Source of the DNA: Saprospiraceae bacterium
Lineage (GTDB): Bacteria > Bacteroidota > Bacteroidia > Chitinophagales > Saprospiraceae
Direction of reading: 5' to 3'
Assembly: GCA_020631105.1 (NCBI GenBank)
Contig: JAHDHW010000011.1
Span: forward strand, 1 to 60,121
Length of the DNA stretch: 60,121 bases
The position numbers were made by a program, and so were the translations under genes. Below are positions 1 through 7,644 of the stretch, one piece after another (the stretch's first letter is position 1; every line of letters starts with the position of its first letter). The notes under the pieces are model-generated. The model worked only from the letters and a program-made list of their open reading frames with translations, was not told the origin of the DNA and did no database searches.

Positions 1-52
1 GAGCACCTGACTCATAATCAGGTGGTCCAAGGTTCAAGTCCTTGTGGGACCA
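1..52 (+). tRNA. tRNA with CAT anticodon (Met or Ile2), 3' part only
   Basis: The window opens inside a tRNA gene; the acceptor 5' strand and most of the D-arm lie upstream of position 1. The anticodon stem CCTGA/TCAGG encloses a seven-base loop with anticodon CAT, so this is an elongator or initiator Met tRNA, or an Ile2 tRNA whose C34 is modified to lysidine. The T-arm CAAGG-TTCAAGT-CCTTG and the 3' acceptor strand TGGGACC follow, with discriminator A at 52. CCA is not encoded. The loop alone cannot decide between Met and Ile2; the missing 5' half would help. Confidence 0.93.
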
Positions 53-56
53 CAAA
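44..56 (+). repeat. Left copy of 13-bp tRNA-end direct repeat (candidate attL)
   Basis: GTGGGACCACAAA covers the last bases of the tRNA acceptor stem and four bases beyond. It recurs exactly at 2228-2240. Duplication of a tRNA 3' end around a short insert is the classic footprint of site-specific integration into a tRNA gene. Confidence 0.6.
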
Positions 57-64
57 TTTGTCAA

Positions 65-106
65 AACCCTTTGTAAGTCACTAACTTGCAAGGGGTTCTT
101 CTTTTT
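65..106 (+). terminator. Intrinsic terminator after the tRNA
   Basis: An imperfect hairpin pairs the arm starting AACCCTTTGTAAGT with the arm AACTTGCAAGGGGTT, using some G-U pairs, and is followed by a T-rich tract (CTTCTTTTT). It would end the tRNA transcript. It differs from the terminator that follows the second repeat copy at 2238, as expected if an insertion separated the tRNA from its original downstream sequence. Confidence 0.6.
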
Positions 107-272
107 AAAGGCACAACACTTTTCCTTCTTGATTATGTGCTGTTTTGCGCTGTAATTCTTAGTGAAAAGAATTATATTCTAGAGGTGTTTTTCTTACTTA
201 TCATCAATACCACTCTTATGTTGCATGAGTTCTTTCTCACTAAGTGATTAAAAATCGAAGAAAGCTATATAA

Positions 273-280
273 TAATTTTG
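273..280 (+). promoter_or_regulatory. Putative -7 box for the abiE operon
   Basis: TAATTTTG matches the Bacteroidota -7 consensus TAnnTTTG and lies 73 bp before the AbiEi start codon. I do not see a convincing -33 TTTG at the usual spacing, so this is a tentative call. Confidence 0.35.
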
Positions 281-292
281 CCCCTCCTTCTT

Positions 293-340
293 GTAGCAGC
301 TACTCTTGTAAAAACAACTGCTTTTATGTATATTAGCAGT
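293..340 (+). promoter_or_regulatory. Inverted repeats in the abiE leader (possible AbiEi operators)
   Basis: Two inverted repeats lie between the putative promoter and the antitoxin start: GTAGCAGCTAC at 293-303 (palindromic around a central A) and ACTGCT/AGCAGT at 317-322 and 335-340. AbiEi antitoxins are known to repress their own operon by binding inverted repeats in the promoter region, so these are plausible operator sites. That they do this here is inference. Confidence 0.35.
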
Positions 341-353
341 ATTTTTTACAAAA

Positions 354-947
354 ATGAATAAAGAAGACACCATACTACATATTTTTCATCAAAATAATGG
401 TTATGCAAAGACCAATGAAATCCTTGATGCAGGAATACATAATCATTATTTAGACCTCTTAGTTGAGAAAGGGAAGGTGATAAAAATCAAACGTGGTTTG
501 TATAAGCTCAGTGAGATAGGTGTTGAAGACGAACTAGAGGAAGTCTATCGTATTGTTCCTGATGGTGTAGTATGTCTTTTTTCTGCCTGGAATTATTATC
601 AACTCACTGATTTCGTGCCTCCGGAATATCATATTGCTATACAAAAGTCGCGAAAGGTCAGACTTCCAGATTATCCACCGATTAAGCTATATTATTGGAG
701 TGATAAATATTGGCAGATCGGAATAACACATGTCCATATAGGGAATAGTAAAATTCCTATTTATGAAAAAGAAAAAACAGTATGTGATGCCATTCGGTTT
801 AGGAATAAGGTAGGCCAAGACATGGAGAAAGAAGTACTAAAAAGTTATGTCCGTGAAAAAAATCGAAATATAGATCGTCTTCTCCATTTTGCTAGGCTAT
901 TGCGGGTTGAGCGCAGGATGAAGAATCATCTGAATATATTATTATGA
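354..947 (+). CDS. AbiEi-family type IV antitoxin
   Basis: This 197-residue protein starts with a winged-helix segment (about residues 1-55: a helix-turn-helix ending in KIKRGLYKL), typical of the AbiEi_4-type antitoxin domain. A C-terminal part follows with the family pattern PEYHIAIQ, IPIYEKEKTVCDAIRFR. AbiEi proteins repress the abiE promoter and antagonise the AbiEii nucleotidyltransferase toxin, giving abortive phage infection or plasmid stabilisation. The stop codon overlaps the next gene's start (ATGA at 944-947), so the two are translationally coupled. The location just after a tRNA 3' end, between tRNA-derived repeats, suggests horizontal acquisition. Family assignment is by recognised sequence pattern. 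Confidence 0.85.
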   Translation: MNKEDTILHIFHQNNGYAKTNEILDAGIHNHYLDLLVEKGKVIKIKRGLYKLSEIGVEDELEEVYRIVPDGVVCLFSAWNYYQLTDFVPPEYHIAIQKSRKVRLPDYPPIKLYYWSDKYWQIGITHVHIGNSKIPIYEKEKTVCDAIRFRNKVGQDMEKEVLKSYVREKNRNIDRLLHFARLLRVERRMKNHLNILL

Positions 948-1804
948 GCAACAAGGAAAATATAGTGGCTTCTGTGAAGGGGCGATTACTAAACATTGCG
1001 AGGACGGAGGATAAAAACCACCAACTTTTACTTTTGCGCTATTTTCAGGAAAGATTCCTCTATAGGTTATCTAAGTCGAAATACAAGGAACATTTATGCT
1101 TAAAGGGAGCTGCATTTCTTTATGCGCTTGAAGGTGAAAAAAGCAGAGTAACGAAAGACATTGATTTCTTAGGAATAAACATTAAATCTAATCACACTAG
1201 TTTGCAAAATGCGATAGAGGATATTTGTGGAATACCCTATGAACAAGATGGTGTAATATTCGACTTAGATTCCTTAATAATCGAAGATATCATTAAGGAT
1301 AATAACTATAAAGGTAAGCGAGTAGGAATAACCGCACATCTTGATAGGACGAAACAACGTCTGCAGATTGACATTGGTTTTGGTGATTTAATCATTCCAG
1401 CACCATTAATAATTACTTACCCGGTGATACTTGATATGGATGCTCCAGAACTATTTACTTATTCGGTAGAATCAACGATTGCGGAAAAATTTGAAGCAAT
1501 GATAGATCTAGGCGAGATTAACACAAGAATGAAGGATTTCTACGATGTTTACCATCTACTCAAAAATCATAAAGTAAACAAAGAAGTTTTGTCGCAAGCA
1601 ATTAGTGAAACCTTTATAAATCGTCAAACGCCAAGTCCGAAAAATCATAGCCTTTTTAACCCGAACTTTTCTCAAGACCAAGAGAGAGTTAAAAATTGGA
1701 AAGCTTGGATTACTAAAACAAAACTCGATACGACATTGAAGTTATCAGCAGTGACAAAAGTAATTATGAAGGAACTAAAACCTATTTATGATGAGCTGCC
1801 ATAG
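944..1804 (+). CDS. AbiEii-family nucleotidyltransferase toxin
   Basis: A 286-residue protein of the AbiEii/MenT nucleotidyltransferase-like toxin family. Visible signatures are the motif CLKGAAFLYAL followed by R-x-T-K-D-I-D-F (residues about 52-75), which corresponds to the substrate-binding and metal-binding DxD-type motif. Then come QIDIGFGD and the C-terminal block ESTIAEKFEAMIDLGEINTRMKDFYDVYHL, characteristic of AbiEii. Such toxins are known to act as nucleotidyltransferases; related MenT enzymes modify tRNA acceptor ends. The usual GGT/GGS glycine pair appears here as KGAA, a variation also seen in relatives. The start overlaps the antitoxin stop by four bases. It is probably held silent by the upstream antitoxin. 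Confidence 0.87.
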   Translation: MSNKENIVASVKGRLLNIARTEDKNHQLLLLRYFQERFLYRLSKSKYKEHLCLKGAAFLYALEGEKSRVTKDIDFLGINIKSNHTSLQNAIEDICGIPYEQDGVIFDLDSLIIEDIIKDNNYKGKRVGITAHLDRTKQRLQIDIGFGDLIIPAPLIITYPVILDMDAPELFTYSVESTIAEKFEAMIDLGEINTRMKDFYDVYHLLKNHKVNKEVLSQAISETFINRQTPSPKNHSLFNPNFSQDQERVKNWKAWITKTKLDTTLKLSAVTKVIMKELKPIYDELP

Positions 1805-2227
1805 ATAAAACTTTATTGAAAGCTGTTCCTGTGTCTTATGTCCTTGAATAAAGATGTGGGTTCCACTATAATTAGACCACCATAGCTTTAGCACATCTGA
1901 GACTCGAAGACCTCCAACGTAGAGAGAAAAAAGGAACATATTTCGGTGATGGTACTTTTTTGAGCAAGTAAATGATTTAAACGAATCGCATTAAGATGTT
2001 TTTCTTTACTCGTGATTTTCTCTCATCCCATAAAGAGGGATGCACTCTAAAACCAAGTGAAATAAATTTAGATTTTCGATTCTTTGTAATGCGGATATAG
2101 ATGGGCATTTCAACGTTTCGATTTGCTTTATTATGCTTTTTCAATTTATGTTAAAAACCCGCAAATAATTGACCCCAGTAAATTGAACTGCATTTTAGCT
2201 CTTTAAAAAGAATGCGGGCACCTACTG
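1805..2227. other. Non-coding right part of the AbiE island
   Basis: No credible gene is seen in these 423 bp. The segment carries an inverted repeat CCCGCA (2158-2163) / TGCGGG (2213-2218) close to its right end. The sequence TTGACCCC lies between the arms. Such a structure could be a remnant of a mobile-element end or a terminator for abiEii, but no T-tract follows. Confidence 0.5.
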
Positions 2228-2240
2228 GTGGGACCACAAA
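2228..2240 (+). repeat. Right copy of 13-bp tRNA-end direct repeat (candidate attR)
   Basis: GTGGGACCACAAA is identical to 44-56. Directly upstream GGGCACCTACTG faintly resembles the tRNA sequence before the left copy (GAGCACCTGACT), so a largely deleted tRNA copy is possible. Confidence 0.6.
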
Positions 2241-2273
2241 GCGCAACTCAAATAAATGAGTTACGCTTTTTTT
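2238..2273 (+). terminator. Intrinsic terminator right of the island
   Basis: The hairpin GCGCAACTCA / TGAGTTACGC (one mismatch, loop AATAAA) is followed by seven T residues. It abuts the second copy of the tRNA end and is probably the original terminator of the tRNA gene, displaced by the insert. Confidence 0.75.
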
Positions 2274-2325
2274 ATTTGTATTTCAAAGTTTATCTAATTT
2301 CACCCGCTCTCCAAATAGGTTTTTT

Positions 2326-2333
2326 TATATTTG
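2326..2333 (+). promoter_or_regulatory. Putative -7 box for the GH16 gene
   Basis: TATATTTG fits TAnnTTTG and lies 42 bp before the ATG chosen for the glucanase. This supports a start at 2376 rather than a TTG overlapping the box. No good -33 element was recognised. Confidence 0.4.
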
Positions 2334-2375
2334 ATCTACCCCTCAATAGACCTTCACCCATTTAAACAACTAAAC

Positions 2376-4370
2376 ATGAAAGCCCTTCTTTCTACGCTCT
2401 GTGTAATGATGACTTTTTATACTTATTCGATTGCTCAATGCGAGCTTTTAGTTTGGGCAGATGAGTTCGACGGAACCAGCTTAGATACGGACAAATGGAG
2501 TTATCAAACTGGTGCAGGAGGTTGGGGCAATAATGAGCTTCAATATTATACAGATCGAGCAGATAATGTAACTGTAAATACTGGCTTTTTAGAAATCATC
2601 GCCTTAGAAGAAAGTTACATGGGAGCGGATTATACTTCTGGGAGAATCCGGACAATCGGTAATGGCGACTGGACCTATGGGCGATTTGAAGCTCGTTTAA
2701 AAACACCTTTTGGAAGAGGCATATGGCCCGCATTCTGGATGATGCCTACTGATAATTTTTATGGTACCTGGCCGGCAAGTGGAGAAATGGACATAATGGA
2801 ACTCTTAGGTCATCAAACAGATATTGCTTATGGCACTTGTCATTACGGTGTTTCTAATGATCATCAACAGCTAGGCAGCAATTTCACTTTAAGCAGTGGG
2901 GAATTTTCTGAGGACTTCCACACTTTTGCGTTGGAATGGACTGCGAACGCTTTGAAATGGTACATTGATGATAACTTATATTTCAGTATTTCTGATTTAG
3001 ATGTAGCGCCTTATGAGTGGGTCTTCGATCAGGATTTTCATTTTATCCTAAATGTTGCGGTCGGAGGAAATTGGCCAGGAAATCCCAATGGCGCAACCAC
3101 TTTTCCACAAGCTCTGGAAGTCGACTATGTTAGAGTCTATCAACATCTACCAGATATCAAAATACAGGGTGATGATTATGTGCATACTAGTGATTTGACC
3201 AGGACATACAGCCTACCAAATGTTAGCGGAAGCTCCTACTTCTGGACGGTTCCAAATGGAGCAACGATAACTTCTGGGCAGAGCACAAATGAAATACAGG
3301 TAACTTTTGGGTCAACAGGAGGAAACGTAGCATGTACCTTTTCTTCGGATTGCGGAACAGAAACAAAATCAATACCCGTTGAAGTCAATGATAACTTCTG
3401 GCAAAATCCAGATTTTGAAGAAGATTATGCCCACTGGACCAATCGAACTTCAGGAGGAGGGGCCGCAACCTTTTTGATTGAAACAACAGATATCCAACAA
3501 GGTCTACAATCCGCTCACGTTGATGTTACTACTGCTGCGACGAACCCTTGGGATATTCAATTATCCAGAAGTGGTTTCTCCCTTGTATCAGGAACCCTTT
3601 ACACGCTTAGTTTTTGGGCAAAAGCCAATACCAACGGCGTACAATTACCCGTCGCATTTATCAATCCTAATGATTTTACCTGGTATGCCGGATCGACTTA
3701 TACACTAACTGATACATGGACCAATTATACCCTGGAATTTGAAGCTCCAGCCTCTACCGAAGTTTTATTTAATCTCGACTTGGGTTCAGCAGTAGCTGAA
3801 TTCTACTTTGATGACTTTTCCTTTTCGAGATCTAATTTACTGCCTGTAGACTTATTGACGTTTTCAGCTCGACAGGTTCCTAATAAAAACGAAGTCCAAC
3901 TCGATTGGGTCGTTACCAATGCTTTCGATGCACACTTTTACGATATTGAATTTTCAAGTAATGGTTTGCAATTTGAAAAAATTGCCCGGATTAACGGATT
4001 CTCCAGTGGCGTAACGGAACAGCAGTATACTTTCATTCATCGAAATCCTGTTTCTGACATTAACTACTATCGATTAAAACAAGTTGACCTGAATGGAGAT
4101 TTTATGTATTCGCCTGTTATTGCCGCTGAGTATACCAAAAAAGAACGTCCATTAGTTTTTCCAAATCCCGCTACTGAATACATATACCTTCCAATAAACG
4201 GAAGAACTACGTTGACACTTTATAACGCTACTGGAAAACTTATAAAAGAAGACATTATTGAAGGAAACGGAAATGAATTATATGACATAGCTACCTTAGT
4301 CCCGGGCGCTTATCTCATTAATTGTATACACAATGGTCAAAGTCAATCTTTCCTTTTCTTAAAGGAATAA
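2376..4370 (+). CDS. Secreted GH16 beta-glucanase (laminarinase type) with PKD-like, CBM and T9SS domains
   Basis: This predicted extracellular endo-1,3(4)-beta-glucanase would cleave laminarin-like polysaccharide. From the ATG at 2376 the protein has 664 residues. A signal peptide (MKALLSTLCVMMTFYTYSIAQ) leads into a GH16 catalytic domain (about 22-260) with the signature EMDIME at 137-142, whose two glutamates are the nucleophile and acid/base. A PKD-like immunoglobulin fold (about 262-337), a CenC-type carbohydrate-binding module (about 342-490) and a C-terminal T9SS sorting domain (FPNPATEYIYL onward) follow. A TTG at 2331 would add 15 residues before the signal peptide and is unlikely. 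The gene stands alone, with no SusC/SusD pair nearby. Polymer preference is inferred from the family. Confidence 0.92.
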   Translation: MKALLSTLCVMMTFYTYSIAQCELLVWADEFDGTSLDTDKWSYQTGAGGWGNNELQYYTDRADNVTVNTGFLEIIALEESYMGADYTSGRIRTIGNGDWTYGRFEARLKTPFGRGIWPAFWMMPTDNFYGTWPASGEMDIMELLGHQTDIAYGTCHYGVSNDHQQLGSNFTLSSGEFSEDFHTFALEWTANALKWYIDDNLYFSISDLDVAPYEWVFDQDFHFILNVAVGGNWPGNPNGATTFPQALEVDYVRVYQHLPDIKIQGDDYVHTSDLTRTYSLPNVSGSSYFWTVPNGATITSGQSTNEIQVTFGSTGGNVACTFSSDCGTETKSIPVEVNDNFWQNPDFEEDYAHWTNRTSGGGAATFLIETTDIQQGLQSAHVDVTTAATNPWDIQLSRSGFSLVSGTLYTLSFWAKANTNGVQLPVAFINPNDFTWYAGSTYTLTDTWTNYTLEFEAPASTEVLFNLDLGSAVAEFYFDDFSFSRSNLLPVDLLTFSARQVPNKNEVQLDWVVTNAFDAHFYDIEFSSNGLQFEKIARINGFSSGVTEQQYTFIHRNPVSDINYYRLKQVDLNGDFMYSPVIAAEYTKKERPLVFPNPATEYIYLPINGRTTLTLYNATGKLIKEDIIEGNGNELYDIATLVPGAYLINCIHNGQSQSFLFLKE

Positions 4371-4421
4371 TCTGTTACAGTATTTATGGACGGCGATTAT
4401 CCTTAGGTTGTCATAAATAGC

Positions 4422-5660
4422 TTATGCCTTATTCAATCGATGAAGTGTAATTTCAGGTGGCATCCCGACACGCCCCGGAAAGATCAAAAAGCCCATGCCT
4501 CTATTGACATATAGATGTTGTCGGCCTTCTTTATAAAGACCTGCATATCTTTTGTAAAAAAGTTTCGCAGCACTAATCTCAAACAAGCCCGGAATACTAA
4601 CTCCTACTTGTCCTCCGTGTGTATGGCCGGAAAGAGTCAGATCTACATCTTCTTTACCCTGAATATGGTGATCCCAATGAGAAGGATCATGACTGAGTAG
4701 AATTTTAAAGGGCACCTCTTCCATCCCTTCTATTGATTTTTTGTAATCTCCTTTTGTTGGAAACCAATTCTGTTCTGAATACCCCCAGTTCTCAACTCCT
4801 ACCAATCCAATTTTTTCTCCGTCTTTTTCTATGACCTGATGTTCATTCAAAAGCACTTGAAAATCCATGCGTTTTTTAATAGCCGCAACCCCTCTACTAT
4901 TTTCCTCCTTTTCAGCATCGGATGTTCTTCCCCAACCATAATCATGATTACCGAGAACTGCGAACTTTCCTTGCTTTGCCTTTAAAGACTGGAGTATGGG
5001 TACCCAGGCTTCCGCTTCCTTTGGGGACTCATTAACTAAATCTCCGGTAAAGAATATATAATCTGGCTCGAGTTCATTGATCATTTGAACGGCCTCTTTT
5101 ATTGGTTCAAAGTTTTCACGAAAACTCCCTAAGTGTAAATCAGAAATTTGCACAATTTTTAATCCGTCAAAAGCCTTAGGTAAATTATCAAAGGCCAAAT
5201 GATTATTAATAATTCGCCAGCCATACTTTCCTTTGGTGGTTCCCCAAATGAATGAGCCCATCATAATACCTCCAATTCCCAGCGCTAGTTTATTTAAGAA
5301 TGTTCGGCGTTGCATACTTCCTCCAGTAGCCTTTGATCCGGAGAATCGAAAAGACAAGGATCGAATTAATAAGACTATATCTGCGAATAATTGAAATACA
5401 CAAATTGAAAGTAGGGTCACCGATAGAGTAATTGCCCCTACGATGGTATAATTTCTGATTAATTCATTCCCCTCATATGATGCTCTATTCACTGCCAGGT
5501 AGGCCGTCGTCGTATAGACGAAAAAGGCCGCCAATAAAAAAGATACTCTAAACAACCACTTCGACCGGGAAGACCATTCTTTGGAAACAATGTGAACCGC
5601 TCGATATGCATAAAGGATAAGAAATACGGTTCCGTAAAGAATGAGGTTATATGCTAACAT
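4422..5660 (-). CDS. Membrane-anchored metallophosphoesterase (YkuE/YaeI-like)
   Basis: A 412-residue calcineurin-type phosphoesterase. The N-terminal ~115 residues contain about three hydrophobic helices. A twin-arginine-like segment follows (MQRRTFLNKLALGIGGIMMGSFIWG split around residues 116-140), suggesting a fourth helix that places the catalytic domain outside the cytoplasm. All dimetal motifs are present in order: DLHLG, GDLVN, GNHDYG, LSHDPSHW and SGHTHGGQ. The family hydrolyses phosphoesters at or near the membrane, including lipid-linked substrates in some members; the substrate here is unknown. It converges with the GH16 gene, 51 bp away, and is divergent from the peroxidase gene. 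Confidence 0.88.
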   Translation of the reverse strand: MLAYNLILYGTVFLILYAYRAVHIVSKEWSSRSKWLFRVSFLLAAFFVYTTTAYLAVNRASYEGNELIRNYTIVGAITLSVTLLSICVFQLFADIVLLIRSLSFRFSGSKATGGSMQRRTFLNKLALGIGGIMMGSFIWGTTKGKYGWRIINNHLAFDNLPKAFDGLKIVQISDLHLGSFRENFEPIKEAVQMINELEPDYIFFTGDLVNESPKEAEAWVPILQSLKAKQGKFAVLGNHDYGWGRTSDAEKEENSRGVAAIKKRMDFQVLLNEHQVIEKDGEKIGLVGVENWGYSEQNWFPTKGDYKKSIEGMEEVPFKILLSHDPSHWDHHIQGKEDVDLTLSGHTHGGQVGVSIPGLFEISAAKLFYKRYAGLYKEGRQHLYVNRGMGFLIFPGRVGMPPEITLHRLNKA

Positions 5661-5827
5661 TAGATTTGTTTTATGATCAGAAGCGTAAAAGGCAAAATAT
5701 TATGAAAAGATAAGAACTTAATTTTTTCCTATTCTGCTTTTCACTCCGTAGGAGGTTCAAAGGACCATTATAATCAGCGAACAAGAAAAATTTGAGCTAT
5801 GTTACCTTAAAGTGATGGCTTTCTCAA

Positions 5828-5849
5828 TCTTACATAAGATGATGTAAGA
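5828..5849. repeat. 8-bp inverted repeat upstream of the peroxidase gene
   Basis: TCTTACAT and ATGTAAGA are separated by six bases and lie 48 bp before the peroxidase start. The position between divergent genes makes an operator possible. No regulator is known. Confidence 0.35.
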
Positions 5850-5896
5850 AGAACAAGCTTGAGCAAGTCATTGTTTTATTTACTATTTTAGGGTAT

Positions 5897-7321
5897 ATGA
5901 AAGGTAGACTTTTCTATATAATTATTCTGATAGGATCTTTGTCCTTTATTTCGGGTACTATTGATTTGGACAATCTTTTGAATTACCAGAATCAAGATAT
6001 TCCAGAATATATTACCAAAGATAACACAATTAACAACCACGTTACTGATGCCGGCGCTACGCTTGGGCGAGTGTTATTTTATGATAAGAACCTATCATTA
6101 AACAACACCATATCTTGTAGTAGCTGTCATTTACAGGAGTTTGCTTTTGGTGATACTGCACAGTTAAGTCTCGGTGTTAACGGCGACATGACCGTACGCC
6201 ATGCTATGCGCTTAGTCAATGCTCGATTTGGAAGTGAACAGCACTTCTTTTGGGATGAACGCGCGCTTTCGCTTGAGGACCTAAGCTCACAACCAATTCA
6301 AGATCACATTGAGATGGGGTTTAGTGGGACTAATGGTCAGCCAACATTAGACTCTTTATTGACTAAATTAGAAAATATAGATTATTACAATAATCTATTT
6401 GATTTTGTATTTGGTGATACAGAAGTAACCGAAGAACGAATACAAATTACCCTTTCACAATTTATCCGGTCGATTCATTCCTTTGACTCGAAATACGATA
6501 TTGGTCGAGCTCAAGCCGATAATAATATTCAGGCCTTCCCTAACTTTTCACTTGCTGAAAATATGGGTAAAACCCTTTTCATTACCCCCCCGGAGTTTGA
6601 TCAGGATGGTTACCGTATCAGCGGAGGTGCTGGCTGTCAGCGATGTCACCGAGGGCCGGAATTTGATATTATTCCTTTATCAAGAAATAATGGTGTAATT
6701 GGTACTTCAAGTGAAAGCGATCTAGATTTAACGATCACAAGGGCACCATCTCTTCGAGATCTATTTAACCCTCAGGGACAGCTCAATGGCGGGATGATGC
6801 ATAATGGTTTGTTCACAAGCCTGGAAGATGTAATTAATCATTATGACCAAATACCTAACAACCCGATTAATACGAATTTGGATCCACGCTTGCGCCCAAG
6901 TGGAAGCACTCAAAAACTCAATTTAACCGATGATGAAAAGAGCAATCTCATCGCATTTCTAAGGACACTTACTGGTTCAGATATGTATACTAATGAAAAA
7001 TGGTCAGATCCTTTTGATGAAAACGGATCGCTTACGTTGGTCGGTAGTTCTATAGTTTCAACTGAAGATATTCAAGAAGAGCGAGTGATTAATGTATTTC
7101 CAAATCCAGCAAGTGATTACATCTTCATTGAGGGAATAAGACCAGGAATACAGATAGATATCTTCAACCAACTTGGTCAGTGCATTACTAGTAAACAAGC
7201 TAGTGCTGATCATGAACAAATTTCACTAGACCTACTTCAATCCGGGGTTTACCTCATTATTTTAAAGAATAATGCCGACGCTTCTTTCTCGAAATCAACA
7301 AAGTTGGTGGTCTCAAAGTAG
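5897..7321 (+). CDS. Di-haem cytochrome c peroxidase-like protein with T9SS sorting domain
   Basis: This 474-residue protein has a signal peptide (MKGRLFYIIILIGSLSFISG) and two c-type haem motifs, CSSCH at 74-78 and CQRCH at 247-251, spaced as in the CcpA/MauG family. Conserved surroundings include FYDKNLSLNNTISCSSCH, FFWDERA and LRDLFNP...GGMMHNG. Such enzymes reduce hydrogen peroxide with electrons from small cytochromes, or carry out MauG-like oxidations. The last ~80 residues (INVFPNPASDYIFIEG onward) form a type IX sorting domain. The protein is therefore predicted to be secreted or surface-attached, unlike the usual periplasmic peroxidases. It is monocistronic by context and followed by a terminator hairpin. 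Confidence 0.9.
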   Translation: MKGRLFYIIILIGSLSFISGTIDLDNLLNYQNQDIPEYITKDNTINNHVTDAGATLGRVLFYDKNLSLNNTISCSSCHLQEFAFGDTAQLSLGVNGDMTVRHAMRLVNARFGSEQHFFWDERALSLEDLSSQPIQDHIEMGFSGTNGQPTLDSLLTKLENIDYYNNLFDFVFGDTEVTEERIQITLSQFIRSIHSFDSKYDIGRAQADNNIQAFPNFSLAENMGKTLFITPPEFDQDGYRISGGAGCQRCHRGPEFDIIPLSRNNGVIGTSSESDLDLTITRAPSLRDLFNPQGQLNGGMMHNGLFTSLEDVINHYDQIPNNPINTNLDPRLRPSGSTQKLNLTDDEKSNLIAFLRTLTGSDMYTNEKWSDPFDENGSLTLVGSSIVSTEDIQEERVINVFPNPASDYIFIEGIRPGIQIDIFNQLGQCITSKQASADHEQISLDLLQSGVYLIILKNNADASFSKSTKLVVSK

Positions 7322-7378
7322 CTATTTCAATAATAATAGAAAAGAAAAACTAATATTAAAGGAAGGTTTTAAAACGAC

Positions 7379-7407
7379 AAAACCCCTCAAACAAGTTGAA
7401 GGGTTTT
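7379..7407. terminator. Hairpin between peroxidase gene and tRNA-Cys
   Basis: AAAACCC-C-TCAA pairs with TTGA-A-GGGTTTT around a five-base loop. The A/T flanks allow it to act on either strand: for the peroxidase transcript (plus) and for tRNA-Cys (minus). Confidence 0.65.
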
Positions 7408-7417
7408 GAAATTTACC

Positions 7418-7492
7418 TGGAGGTCGCGAGCGGATTCGAACCGCTGTACCTGGTTTTGCAGACCAGTGCCTAAGCCACTCGGCCACGCGACC
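7418..7492 (-). tRNA. tRNA-Cys (GCA)
   Basis: On the minus strand the acceptor GGTCGCG pairs with CGCGACC. The anticodon stem CTGGT/ACCAG encloses loop CTGCAAA with anticodon GCA, and the T-arm is AGCGG-TTCGAAT-CCGCT. The discriminator is U, as is typical for cysteine tRNAs, and the CCA end is encoded at 7418-7420. Confidence 0.97.
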
Positions 7493-7517
7493 ATATTGCT
7501 ATTTTTTATAGCGAGGA

Positions 7518-7525
7518 CAAAAGTA
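7518..7525 (-). promoter_or_regulatory. Putative -7 box for tRNA-Cys
   Basis: On the minus strand TACTTTTG matches TAnnTTTG and ends 25 bases before the mature tRNA 5' end, leaving room for a short leader. The -33 element is not clear. Confidence 0.4.
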
Positions 7526-7644
7526 AACATTTTTTTATAATGATGCATGAAAAAATAGCTTTCTATGATCATTTATTCATGTATTTACGAATGAAACGCG
7601 AGAAGGTTTACTTAGACAGTAATTAGTTTATAAATAAATCTCTT

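Larger units (their letters stand above)
44..2240. mobile_element. Small tRNA-targeted island carrying an AbiE module (candidate)
   Basis: The segment is bounded by exact 13-bp copies of the tRNA 3' end (44-56 and 2228-2240) and holds just two genes, an AbiEi-type antitoxin and an AbiEii-type toxin, plus about 0.5 kb of non-coding DNA on the right. No integrase or transposase was found inside, so any mobility would need an integrase supplied in trans or since lost. A decayed second tRNA copy at the right end is an alternative: CACCT also precedes the right repeat. Confidence 0.45.

Noticed and set aside
7387-7572. Minus-strand reading frame across tRNA-Cys
   Set aside because: It reads straight through the tRNA and its terminator and has no recognisable protein features.
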